The translations under genes and the position numbers were made by a program. From a virus, in IMG/VR virus record IMGVR_UViG_3300045993_000316, positions 1-20,466 of that record: a stretch of DNA of 20,466 bases; one strand, 5' to 3'. Every line of letters starts with the position of its first letter. The first letter of the stretch is position 1. Below the pieces are notes generated by a model that ran no database searches, was not told the DNA's origin, and saw only the letters and a program-made list of their open reading frames with translations. Shown here piece by piece: positions 14,243 through 20,466 of this stretch.

Positions 14243-14499
14243 TGTATGATCTGATTTGGGTTTAGAGGATTTATCGTTGCTGGATTGTACATTATTCTAG
14301 CAATAACTGTGCCTATTGATAAGACTCCTGTGATAGCTGCTAAATAAAGCATACTTCGAGGTTCGATAAAACCCTCTAGATAAGGCAAAGATACCTGGAA
14401 TGATGATACAGCCGTAGATATGATCGAGATCTTTACCGTACGGCTTTTCAGTAGAATGTTTTTCCAGTCTGGATGTAAGATTTTATTTTTTGTTGCCAT
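14239..14499 (-). CDS. Holin candidate (DUF7940-like small membrane protein)
   Basis: Eighty-six residues: a basic, Trp-containing N-terminus (HPDWKNILLKSRTVKISI, 9-26), a first membrane segment about 24-40 ending SLPYL, a loop with Pro, and a second segment 50-71 (LYLAAITGVLSIGTVIARI). The WKNxLxKSxTVKxxI start followed by a segment ending in xLPxL is a pattern I associate with holins of betaproteobacterial phages (DUF7940-like); this is recall, not a search. A good ribosome site (AGGAT, seven bases upstream) precedes the ATG at 14499. It is first in the lysis cassette. Confidence 0.72.
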   Translation of the reverse strand: MATKNKILHPDWKNILLKSRTVKISIISTAVSSFQVSLPYLEGFIEPRSMLYLAAITGVLSIGTVIARIMYNPATINPLNPNQIIQ

Positions 14500-14520
14500 A
14501 GCTTATCCTATGTTTCTATT

Positions 14521-15483
14521 TTACCCACAAAAGCCAATAGGGAGCTCCATGTAGGAATCACGGATTTCCTGCTCGGCGGCTTCAATTTCTGCCACGGCCT
14601 GAGCCATGAGAGTACTTGCATCAATAGTTACACCACCAAGCAACTGGATGCCTTGATATTTTTGTGTATTTTGGGCCCATTGATGCTTAACCTTGGCCGT
14701 CACTAGCTTCTTGAGCATACGGTCATTGTAGATTGTGGTGAACACTTCTGGATCAAGAATACGGTAGCATTCAAAGATGATGAAGTCGCCGGGATTTGCC
14801 ATGGCCCAGTCAAGATCCAAGAATACCTTACCCATCTTACGGTTAAAGCGAACCGAATCGATTGGACGTAGCACTTGGTCAATAAGGCTAATATGTTGCA
14901 TCAATTGCTCAAAGTAAATCATAGAAGATGAACCAAGATTTTGGAACGTTGACATAATGACTTGATATTTTGGGTCAAAGATGTAGTTGGCAGAATTTGT
15001 GCCGGCAAACCATGGAATAGCACGGATAATGCCAGTAACCATATCGGAGATAGGAACAGAACCGGTCTCTGTATCACCTGCAATGGAAGACACAAACGTA
15101 CAGACTGAACCTGTAGTCTGGCCAGTGATTACAGCGGATGCTTGGAAGGTAGAATTTGGCACATTTGCTACATTGGAGATAGCACGAGCCGTAAAAGTAG
15201 TTGCGTTTGGAATAGACAGAATCTGGAAATGAGTGCCGTCGGCCGCCTGAGCAATCTCACCCGGAATGAATCCTACAGTAGTACTTACGGTGACCACGGT
15301 AGGCAAGAGCTGATGCTTCAAATACAGGCGTTCTGTGCCATCATAGTGGAAGTCTTGGAAGAACTGAAGTGCTTCGTTAACTCTGTCTTCTAGTTGTACT
15401 GGTGCCACTTCGATTGCGATAACTGGCTTGCCAAGGTTGACGAGTGCGTATTCTATTAAGTCTGCTTTTGAGGATATTGTCAT
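14521..15483 (-). CDS. 13: Neck protein, T4 gp13-like, with internal insertion
   Basis: The 320-residue product has the gp13 N-terminus, SSKADLIEYALVNLGKPV (4-21) and QLEDRVNEALQFFQDFHYDG (30-49), and the conserved second half: ISDMVTGIIRAIPWF (145-159), FDPKYQV (169-175), then SVRFNRKMGKVFLDLDW (210-226) and the C-terminal ELPIGF. With gp14 it forms the neck that seals the DNA-filled head. Between YLKHQ (54-58) and SVPISDMV, an extra segment of about 80 residues (59-142) is Thr/Ser/Val-rich with ITGQTTGSVCTF near 119-130. Simple gp13 proteins, as I recall them, pass from KHQLTQEDI directly to ISDSI here. The insert looks like a small beta domain, perhaps exposed on the collar. ATG overlaps the upstream TAA by one base. 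Confidence 0.88.
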   Translation of the reverse strand: MTISSKADLIEYALVNLGKPVIAIEVAPVQLEDRVNEALQFFQDFHYDGTERLYLKHQLLPTVVTVSTTVGFIPGEIAQAADGTHFQILSIPNATTFTARAISNVANVPNSTFQASAVITGQTTGSVCTFVSSIAGDTETGSVPISDMVTGIIRAIPWFAGTNSANYIFDPKYQVIMSTFQNLGSSSMIYFEQLMQHISLIDQVLRPIDSVRFNRKMGKVFLDLDWAMANPGDFIIFECYRILDPEVFTTIYNDRMLKKLVTAKVKHQWAQNTQKYQGIQLLGGVTIDASTLMAQAVAEIEAAEQEIRDSYMELPIGFCG

Positions 15484-17639
15484 TATGCTGTCCTAGGCCA
15501 GAAATCTTGCATCTGAACTCTTTCAAATGTACTTTCTGAATTTCTAACTGATATGCCAGTTATCATGTTGGAGAATTGTGATGGTCCTTTGGAAGATCCG
15601 CCAGAAGAACTAGAGTTATTTGAATTATTTATTACAATTGGTTGCGCGCTCTTTTGCTCTTTTTGTGCTGTGTTTTGTTCTTTTTGCTCTACATTCTTGC
15701 TTACTTCTGCCGTAACTGGATTCTTAACTGGAGTTACCTGCTTAGCAACTTCTGGTGTAACGGCTGCAGTGATCTTAGATTTGTCAACCTTGATACCTTG
15801 CTTCTCAAAGAATTCGGCAGACTTGGTAGTAAGTTTGCCTTCCTTAACTCGTTTCTCATATAGATCTTGTGCGGACTTTTTATCGGCTTCTTTTTGCTTA
15901 TCTTCATCTGAATTACCGAACCAACCCTTGACCTTATCTACACCATCTGCGATGTTAGATTGCACATTTGTGTTTTCATTAAGCCATTCACCTGCTTTAT
16001 ATCCAGCAAAACCAGCTGTTGCCAGAGCTGCGGCAGGTAGTGCAACACTACTTATGGCACCAGCTGCCGGTGCAGCCATGCCAGCAAATCTACCGCCTAC
16101 AGTAGCTACGGTTGAAAGTGCTTTTGAACCAAGAGAACCAGCGGTTTTTGCTACCGTGGCACCTGCAGTCTTGGCAGCTTCTGCTACCTTGGGTACTGTG
16201 CCCATTACCTTTTGTGTGGCAGATTTCATGCCTTCTTTAATAGCAGGAGCTCTATTTGCTATTGTTTCTTTTGCCTTGGAAGCAAGATTTACTAATCCCT
16301 CTTTGGCCTTACCTGCAGTGCCCATCACCTTTTCGGTGGCCTTAGATAATCCTTCTTTAATAGTTCCGGCAACACCAGAATTTCTTACAGATTCAACTAC
16401 CGCTTTGCCACCTTTTAATGCTAGGCCGCCAAGAGCTTTCGCACCATTGATTGCCATGCCACCTGCTGCAACACCACCTCGAATCAATAGATCTGTTGCT
16501 TTATCTTTAAGAACCCGTACTAACGTTCTTGGGGGTTGTTTTTCGACTTGTTTTTCATTGTCATTCGGTTCGGTAACTGCTTGAGAGGCTTTCTTTGCTA
16601 CTACTTCTTGAGCACTTTCTTCTGATTCTGCTTCATCTTTGGCACGTTCTACTTCATTCTCTTTGAGGATTCTATTAGTTTCTTTTGCTTCTTCTACCAG
16701 TTCACCTGTTGTCTTTTCGACATTTGAATCAATCGTTACTAGATCTTTTAAACTTTTGAGTACAGAACCATAATTATCGGCGTTAGCTGCTTTGATAGAT
16801 ACTACTTCTGGAGTAGATTCAGATCCTTGAATTACTTCTGGAGTAGATTGTGAAGTTGTTTTGGTTGCTGCTAGTTGTTTTCTACCAATCTCAATCACTC
16901 TCATTGATTCTTTGTCACGCTTCTTTTCTGCCTGTTTATAGGCAGCAGTGTATTCGTCTTGAATTTCTGACTGTGGTATTGCTTTAGCTGGAGTTACTTC
17001 TAAAGAGGGTTCTTGTTCCGAAGGTTTTTCTACTTTACTTATTAGATCAGAAAGTCTGTCATTAGTTTCTTGAGTGTTGGTGTCTATACTTTCAAGTTTT
17101 TGTACTATTTCTGTGTTATCCTGTACTGGTGTGGGTGTAGCTTCACTCTGAGCTTTTTGTTTCTTTTCGTAGCTAGGTTTTTGAGCTAGTTGCTTGTTTA
17201 TTACCTTCTTATATTCTTGGAATTCTTTGGAGTAGCGTTTATACAGTTCGTTATTTTCTAAGTCAGACTTAGACTGAATTTTGACGTCTTTGTCTAGTTG
17301 AGTTAGGATGCCAACTATTTTCTTCTGTACTTCTTCTTTAGTGGCATCTTTGCCAATATCTGCTTGTACTTTAGATGCAAATGGATTATCTGATGTGTTT
17401 GCTGCGGAATCTGCGTAAAGTTTTGTGAAAGAAGTTTTAAGTCTTTCATTATGTTTTTTGTCTGCCTTAGCTTTAATAGAACCTGCAAGCGCAGCACCAA
17501 GAACTGGTGATCTATTGGTGAGCTCATCAACAAGAGCACCAGTCATTGCATTCTTGAACTCTCCACCAACTTCTTTGACGAAACTCATTGTTCCACCAAA
17601 GACGTTCTTAGCTTTATTTTTTAGGGATTCTTTGAACAT
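15483..17639 (-). CDS. Large Ala/Gly-rich structural protein, possibly tape-measure-like
   Basis: A 718-residue protein. The N-terminal third is charged and helical (KSLKNKAKNVFGG-type start, KxxxE-rich 55-160). Residues 160-370 are polar, Ser/Thr/Glu-rich and probably disordered, with a duplicated STPEV at 265-269 and 275-279. Residues 385-550 are Ala/Gly-rich with imperfect 40-residue repeats and a hydrophobic stretch (about 505-550) that could cross a membrane. A second low-complexity region with poly-Ser/Gly (672-683) precedes a conserved-looking C-terminus ending VQMQDFWPR. Coiled coil plus hydrophobic segment is typical of tape-measure or ejected tail proteins, but T4's counterpart gp29 lies elsewhere, so the call is tentative. 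It shares a stop/start overlap with gp13. Confidence 0.5.
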   Translation of the reverse strand: MFKESLKNKAKNVFGGTMSFVKEVGGEFKNAMTGALVDELTNRSPVLGAALAGSIKAKADKKHNERLKTSFTKLYADSAANTSDNPFASKVQADIGKDATKEEVQKKIVGILTQLDKDVKIQSKSDLENNELYKRYSKEFQEYKKVINKQLAQKPSYEKKQKAQSEATPTPVQDNTEIVQKLESIDTNTQETNDRLSDLISKVEKPSEQEPSLEVTPAKAIPQSEIQDEYTAAYKQAEKKRDKESMRVIEIGRKQLAATKTTSQSTPEVIQGSESTPEVVSIKAANADNYGSVLKSLKDLVTIDSNVEKTTGELVEEAKETNRILKENEVERAKDEAESEESAQEVVAKKASQAVTEPNDNEKQVEKQPPRTLVRVLKDKATDLLIRGGVAAGGMAINGAKALGGLALKGGKAVVESVRNSGVAGTIKEGLSKATEKVMGTAGKAKEGLVNLASKAKETIANRAPAIKEGMKSATQKVMGTVPKVAEAAKTAGATVAKTAGSLGSKALSTVATVGGRFAGMAAPAAGAISSVALPAAALATAGFAGYKAGEWLNENTNVQSNIADGVDKVKGWFGNSDEDKQKEADKKSAQDLYEKRVKEGKLTTKSAEFFEKQGIKVDKSKITAAVTPEVAKQVTPVKNPVTAEVSKNVEQKEQNTAQKEQKSAQPIVINNSNNSSSSGGSSKGPSQFSNMITGISVRNSESTFERVQMQDFWPRTA
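16179..16361 (-). repeat. Two tandem-spaced internal repeats (21 aa, 40-residue period)
   Basis: Residues 427-447 (IKEGLSKATEKVMGTAGKAKE, bases 16299-16361) and 467-487 (bases 16179-16241, beginning IKEGMKSATQKVMGTVPK) match at about two thirds of positions. They suggest a duplicated amphipathic helical unit in the 718-residue protein. Confidence 0.75.
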
Positions 17640-17666
17640 GTTTCAAGTATTATTTCTTTAATAAAC

Positions 17667-17674
17667 TATTTAAT
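17667..17674 (-). promoter_or_regulatory. Candidate phage late promoter (ATTAAATA)
   Basis: ATTAAATA on the minus strand is in the 37-base gap between the short coiled-coil gene and the 718-residue gene, 27 bases before the ATG. The surrounding gap is very AT-rich and carries no hairpin that I can see. Confidence 0.42.
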
Positions 17675-17676
17675 GT

Positions 17677-17847
17677 TCAACTTAGATGATTCTTATTGTA
17701 TTCGAGAATCAGTTTTCTAGCCATACTATTGACGGTATGTTCTATATCGGCCACTTGTTTATCTAAAGCCGCATATTCCAGCGACTTTAGATCTAATTGT
17801 TCACGAATTCTTCGAAGTTGATCAACGAGGAATTCGTGATCAGTCAC
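17677..17847 (-). CDS. Short coiled-coil protein, GTG start (56 aa)
   Basis: A frame of 56 residues fills the space between the DUF4214 gene and the 718-residue gene. It begins with GTG at 17847, two bases after the upstream TAG, and ends with TGA at 17677. The sequence VTDHEFLVDQLRRIREQLDL continues as a strongly amphipathic helix with Leu/Ile/Val at heptad-like spacing (LEYAALDKQVADIEHTV) and ends NKNHLS. Short helical proteins of this kind occur next to tail or fibre genes as assembly partners; no function can be assigned. The next in-frame ATG comes only at codon 42, so GTG is the only reasonable start. Clean fit of the gap and low-complexity-free sequence argue for a real gene. Confidence 0.7.
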   Translation of the reverse strand: MTDHEFLVDQLRRIREQLDLKSLEYAALDKQVADIEHTVNSMARKLILEYNKNHLS

Positions 17848-17849
17848 AA

Positions 17850-18176
17850 CTATGCAGCTTTGTTTTCTGCCGATTCGGAAAAGTTGATCAAGATGTTTTC
17901 TCGTCTTGGATCTGAAGCAAGCAAACCGACCCAGTAAGCTAGGCCACCTGCATCTGGTTCACGGTTTAGAACATTACGATAAAGCAATGTTACAAACTGA
18001 GCATCAGTAGTAGCGCCATAGGTATCAATCCATTCTTGAGATGCCATGAATGCCTGAGCAATCACAGGCAAACCAACTGTGAGAAGCATAGATTCCCAAT
18101 ATGCTTGGCCATTGGCATCAGGTAAGCGTTTGAATGCAGCACGATAAAGACGCCAGATAGGTCCCTTGTCTTGCAC
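17850..18176 (-). CDS. Small DUF4214-domain protein
   Basis: The 108-residue protein consists of one DUF4214 unit with two related halves: LYRAAFKRLPDANGQAYW at 10-27 and LYRNVLNREPDAGGLAYW at 65-82, ending in the family's FSESAENKAA. The PDxxGxxYW motif resembles a Ca-binding-like loop. DUF4214 is common in large secreted and S-layer-associated bacterial proteins, usually C-terminal; here it is a free-standing phage gene beside fibre genes. The start codon is GTG (18176); no ATG is available in frame. It lies eight bases after the preceding gene. A role in fibre or host-surface interaction is inferred. Base composition is higher in GC than the neighbouring 718-residue gene. Confidence 0.82.
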   Translation of the reverse strand: MQDKGPIWRLYRAAFKRLPDANGQAYWESMLLTVGLPVIAQAFMASQEWIDTYGATTDAQFVTLLYRNVLNREPDAGGLAYWVGLLASDPRRENILINFSESAENKAA

Positions 18177-18184
18177 GGCATTAA

Positions 18185-18499
18185 CTACGCTAGTATTTCT
18201 GCTGCTCTGCCAGTAGCTAATAGACCGGCAGTCTCAAGCAGGTTGATACCGCCTACTGTGTCAGGGTCTGCCATGTCAATGAATTCAGCCAACAGGAATT
18301 GCTGCCAGTACCAATCGAGAGTGGCGTTGGCATTTGCCGCAGTCTTGATAGCGGCGTATTCAGTGGGTGTGAAGCGCTTGAGAAATTCGCGCTTGCTGAT
18401 TGAAGGTTTTACCTGTGAAGGTATGAACTTCAATTCACGGGTGACAGCACCCGTGGCATGTTCTGTGACAACATAATCACCGTCAATGTATTGGTTCAT
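18185..18499 (-). CDS. Conserved small phage protein next to tail-fibre genes
   Basis: One hundred and four residues: an N-terminal beta part (MNQYIDGDYVVTEHATGAV) followed by helices KREFLKRFTPTEYAAIKTAA (36-55), NATLDWYWQQFLLAEFIDM (58-76) and DPDTVGGINLLETAGLLATG. From memory, the block RFTxxEYAAIKxAA...YWxxFxxAEFID...L(E/D)xAGLL occurs in small proteins encoded beside tail-fibre genes of many phages and prophages of proteobacteria, without known function. It could be a fibre-associated or assembly factor. Its ATG lies one base after the preceding gene's stop. No catalytic residues stand out. Confidence 0.72.
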   Translation of the reverse strand: MNQYIDGDYVVTEHATGAVTRELKFIPSQVKPSISKREFLKRFTPTEYAAIKTAANANATLDWYWQQFLLAEFIDMADPDTVGGINLLETAGLLATGRAAEILA

Positions 18500-18500
18500 T

Positions 18501-18953
18501 TCAGTTAGTCCTGTAGATGTAGGCGAAACCTGTCTTTGCCGTTTCAGAAAGGCTTGATGCGTATTCCACTAAAAACGATGTGTTGTATGGAATTTGGTCG
18601 TACACAGTGAAGTTGCTTGTTTGCGTATTACCTATCGGCATCACACCATCTCCAGTTGTAGTGCAAGCGCCTGAGGTTGCATCAAAAACAACCGTGCCAT
18701 CAATCGTGACCCTGACTCGGTGAGTTCGGCTAGTTGCGTCGTTGCTGTAGGCTGCAAAGTAGTTAACAACGCCAGATCCAGTAAGTGACAAAGCAGTTAC
18801 CAGCGTGTTTGCCGTCACCGCGCCAGTTGTTGATTTCTTGGTAAAGCCATTGCTAAGAAACGGGGCAAATATTGTCCCGCCACCTGTGCTGAAAGAGTTG
18901 ATGATTGCCCTTGGCACTCTTGCACCACCCGCGAATTGTGAAAGCGAACTCAT
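18501..18953 (-). CDS. Beta-rich fibre/appendage protein
   Basis: The 150-residue product is Thr/Ser/Gly/Ala-rich. It begins MSSLSQFAGG, a start used by many short phage fibre or collar proteins, and then forms alternating strands with motifs such as RVRVTIDGTVVFDATSG and YNTSFLVEYASS that look like a jelly-roll or beta-sandwich domain. It overlaps its upstream neighbour by ATGA. No adhesin family is recognised. The location between two other fibre-like genes argues for a tail-fibre or virion surface role. Confidence 0.62.
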   Translation of the reverse strand: MSSLSQFAGGARVPRAIINSFSTGGGTIFAPFLSNGFTKKSTTGAVTANTLVTALSLTGSGVVNYFAAYSNDATSRTHRVRVTIDGTVVFDATSGACTTTGDGVMPIGNTQTSNFTVYDQIPYNTSFLVEYASSLSETAKTGFAYIYRTN

Positions 18954-19417
18954 ACGAGCCTCCAGTTTCCATTTACAAAGCGCAACTCAACCGTTGCATT
19001 GGCGTTATCCACGGTCACATCCTCAGCCAATCCCATGATGGTCTGACCATTCCTTGCGATGACGTTGGTAGTTAAACCGTTTGTCGGTGTCACCCATACC
19101 GTGTCGCCACTTGCGGGGCTTGCAGGTAGCGTGACTGTGGTTGTAGCAACATTGGTCAAGATGTAGTGACTGCCTGCTACTGCGGTTTGGGTGGTTCCGG
19201 TCACAGTAACAACACCAAGCTGACCTATTGCAGCAGTGGCAGGAAATGCAACAGCGCCAGTAGCGTCAATGGTCAGAACATCCTGAGTTGTAACTCCCAT
19301 ATTACCCCGAGATAATTTGATAGTTCCATCTGGAGTGACTGGTATGCTTAGAACAAAGTTCTGTGTGGCAGTAGATGATTGTCCAATTTGGACGTTATTA
19401 ACTTTTAATGTTGACAT
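18950..19417 (-). CDS. Tail-fibre-type protein
   Basis: The 155-residue protein begins MSTLKVNNVQIGQSST, the N-terminal pattern of phage fibres that attach through a short strand-rich anchor. The middle TTTVTLPASPASGDTVWV and the ending ATVELRFVNGNWRLV follow a scheme known in fibre modules (YxLTNxAxxTVTLP...GDxVxV...N...IxG), a small beta domain that often ends in W-x-L-V. The gene starts three bases after the preceding stop and overlaps the next gene. Local GC is the highest in the window (37 of 60 bases in 19081-19140 by hand count). Confidence 0.68.
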   Translation of the reverse strand: MSTLKVNNVQIGQSSTATQNFVLSIPVTPDGTIKLSRGNMGVTTQDVLTIDATGAVAFPATAAIGQLGVVTVTGTTQTAVAGSHYILTNVATTTVTLPASPASGDTVWVTPTNGLTTNVIARNGQTIMGLAEDVTVDNANATVELRFVNGNWRLV

Positions 19418-19420
19418 ATT

Positions 19421-19720
19421 TTAAAAACCACCAAAGTTTATGGCAGCATAGATAGTTGATCCAGCAGAAGATGGAGTTACCGCGGACCAGTTAGTAACAT
19501 CTAAACTTGGGTCTGTGGTACCGGCCCCAGCAGTAATTCTTTTATAGGTATTGAAATCTACTGGGCTGTAGCGAAGATCTCCTATTACATAGGTTCTTCC
19601 GGAGATCCATACAGAAATAATGCCAGCAATACCAGTTGCCGTGAATGGCACTGCGTCTACGCCATTCACTTGGATAGCACCCGAGATTCCGTCTGGATTT
19701 GATTTTAAGTTAATAGCCAT
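19421..19720 (-). CDS. Tail-fibre protein with carbohydrate-binding-like Tyr/Gly-Asp module
   Basis: Ninety-nine residues. The C-terminal half reads W38, SGRTYVIGDLRYSPVDF, then TYKRITAGAGTTDPS and NW: the W-x-x-x-x-x-Y-x-x-G-D-x-x-Y pattern of small chitin-binding-like (CBM5/12-type) beta modules that phages use in tail fibres. The GAGTTDPSxDxxNW ending is common in fibre proteins of proteobacterial phages. The N-terminus (MAINLKSNPDGISGAIQVNG) is a likely anchor strand. An exact late promoter octamer lies 23 bases upstream, so this gene probably opens a transcription unit that continues left. No Shine-Dalgarno sequence is evident before the ATG. Confidence 0.72.
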   Translation of the reverse strand: MAINLKSNPDGISGAIQVNGVDAVPFTATGIAGIISVWISGRTYVIGDLRYSPVDFNTYKRITAGAGTTDPSLDVTNWSAVTPSSAGSTIYAAINFGGF

Positions 19721-19743
19721 AGTTTATATTTATGAATTATATC

Positions 19744-19751
19744 TATTTATA
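19744..19751 (-). promoter_or_regulatory. T4-type late promoter (TATAAATA)
   Basis: The minus strand carries TATAAATA, the exact T4 late promoter -10 element recognised with gp55-type sigma factors. It overlaps the stop codon of the upstream gene and lies 23 bases before the next ATG. A second partial match, CATAAATA, occurs at 19727-19734, but it is too close to the start codon to serve it. Confidence 0.65.
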
Positions 19752-20421
19752 CAAGTGCTGGCAGAACAGGCTCGACAAGATATGGGGTTAGTTCTTCCTC
19801 TGTTGTGGCAGATTTAATTATAGTTTTAGTATCTTGAAGTTTGGTAAATTCTGCAAAATTTCTAGCGAGAATAGCATTTGACAGACCAGTCAATTCTACT
19901 TTTGTCATTGGATGAAATACATTGCTTTTATCTAACCAACTAAAGTCAGCAGGAAATTCAGAAGTAGATAGTGTCTGAGACATAAGATTCTGAGAATAGA
20001 TAGTAGCATCAAATTCAGTTCCCATATAGGTAACTGGTTCTTGTATGGCAATATAGTATTTTTGAGTAGAAAATCTTAGAGCCTTTTGCTTTTGTTCATC
20101 AAGAGACAGAGTACGTTCCGCGGCAATTTCTATACCAACTTTATCTGCTACAAGAGAATGATCGAATAGAGTCGTTGGATTTTCCAGAATTTCCATGGAT
20201 GTAACAGGTGCATGAGATATAATATAGTCGTGCATTTTTTCTGGAGTATCTATATTTGAGAAAAATGTTAGATTAATATCCGATCGGCATCTTTCTGGTG
20301 ACACAGCTGTATCCCCAACCACAGAAGCCAGAGCATTTTCGGACAGAGTATCTGAGTAATATCTAATCAAAGCAGAGTTTGTAGTTGCGTCAAATGATAG
20401 TATTTTATAAAATATTTTCAT
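19747..20421 (-). CDS. Tail-fibre associated protein, possible assembly chaperone
   Basis: A 224-residue, largely acidic protein. The N-terminus (MKIFYKILSFDATTNSALIRYYS) is a strand-turn-strand unit; residues 100-140 contain LDEQKQKALRFSTQKYYIAI, and the C-terminus has SWLDKSNVFHPMTKVEL, then a helix NAILARNFAEFTKLQ and a short tail TEEELTPY. A C-terminal block with a Trp, a short strand and a helix is what I know from DUF4376-like and tail-fibre assembly proteins, but the match is loose. Its position beside fibre genes supports a fibre assembly or fibre-base function. The ATG is separated by 13 bases from the preceding gene's probable stop. Confidence 0.5.
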   Translation of the reverse strand: MKIFYKILSFDATTNSALIRYYSDTLSENALASVVGDTAVSPERCRSDINLTFFSNIDTPEKMHDYIISHAPVTSMEILENPTTLFDHSLVADKVGIEIAAERTLSLDEQKQKALRFSTQKYYIAIQEPVTYMGTEFDATIYSQNLMSQTLSTSEFPADFSWLDKSNVFHPMTKVELTGLSNAILARNFAEFTKLQDTKTIIKSATTEEELTPYLVEPVLPALV

Positions 20422-20434
20422 GTTTAAGATTTTC

Positions 20435-20466
20435 CTATACCGTTGTTATTCTACCTGGATTACTAA
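20435..20466 (-). CDS. 3' end of an upstream gene (partial)
   Basis: A frame entering from the right edge ends at TAG 20435-20437 and would give the C-terminus SNPGRITTV. Another frame ends at TAA 20446-20448 with LVIQVE. The first leaves a shorter gap to the next gene, as is usual here, so I prefer it. With so few codons the assignment is weak. Confidence 0.35.
   Translation of the reverse strand, partial: SNPGRITTV

Noticed and set aside
15626-15633. AATAAATA octamer upstream of the gp13-like gene
   Set aside because: Encodes Ile-Asn-Asn in a low-complexity Asn/Ser stretch and is 142 bases from the start; likely chance.
15553-16584. 343-codon open frame on the plus strand opposite the 718-residue gene
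   Set aside because: Cys/Phe/Leu/Ala-rich shadow of an Ala/Gly/Lys-rich gene; no recognisable motif, and every supported gene in the window is on the minus strand.
17640-17676. Possible intrinsic terminator in the AT-rich gap
   Set aside because: No stable stem with a following U-run on the minus strand; same for the gaps at 11022-11068, 14500-14520 and 19721-19746.
1-20466. tRNA genes, CRISPR arrays, insertion sequences, integrase or lysogeny genes
   Set aside because: None recognised on reading both strands; repeats present are within coding sequences and correspond to protein modules.

Overview
The window is part of a lytic, T4-like (contractile-tailed) phage genome. Every gene I support lies on the minus strand, so genes are read from high to low coordinates. 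They are packed tightly, many with 4-base ATGA stop/start overlaps. Homologues of T4 neck and tail-completion proteins (gp13, gp14, gp15) and of the small terminase (gp16) can be recognised, and an exact T4-type late promoter octamer (TATAAATA) is present. Unlike T4, the order is interrupted. The lysis proteins (a GH24-type SAR endolysin with a KGDVPTIGFG motif, a DUF7940-like holin candidate) and a DUF4214 protein resemble those I recall from phages of Burkholderiales-type betaproteobacteria. A Gram-negative host is certain from the spanins; a betaproteobacterial (perhaps freshwater) host is an inference.

Layout in transcription order (right to left). 20466-17677: tail-fibre or appendage genes and small proteins, including a DUF4214 protein and a short GTG-start coiled-coil gene; part of this block is more GC-rich than its surroundings. 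17639-15483: a large Ala/Gly-rich, coiled-coil structural protein, possibly tape-measure-like. 15483-11069: neck and packaging genes 13, 14, 15 and 16, with a complete lysis cassette (two small membrane proteins, SAR endolysin, Rz with an embedded Rz1) placed between genes 13 and 14. 11021-9957: a structural protein with an SH3-like N-terminus.

9960-825 is the most unusual part: what looks like a virion cargo module. Three proteins start with an N-terminal M-x-x-F-L-E-Y-L signature. In two of them it forms a decapeptide ending in LAE that closely resembles the T4 capsid-targeting sequence of internal proteins (MKTYQEFIAE), which the prohead protease removes after (L/I)xE. They are a KxDG ligase-like/DUF6267-type protein, a putative PD-(D/E)xK-like protein and a small unknown. 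Next to them lie a TxGH nucleotidyltransferase, a Dps-like ferritin, and two very large proteins (1031 and 762 aa) built as strings of small modules separated by EEV-x-(L/I)DE linkers. These linkers also fit the T4 prohead protease specificity. The two large proteins share a 60-residue module that is about 90% identical at DNA level. My reading is that the phage loads its head with many internal proteins, several made as polyproteins, with functions suggesting nucleic-acid end processing, DNA binding and DNA protection.

825-1: small virion-type genes and the 5' part of a gene that runs off the left edge. I saw no tRNA, CRISPR, insertion sequence or convincing intrinsic terminator, and no gene-free stretch longer than about 50 bases.
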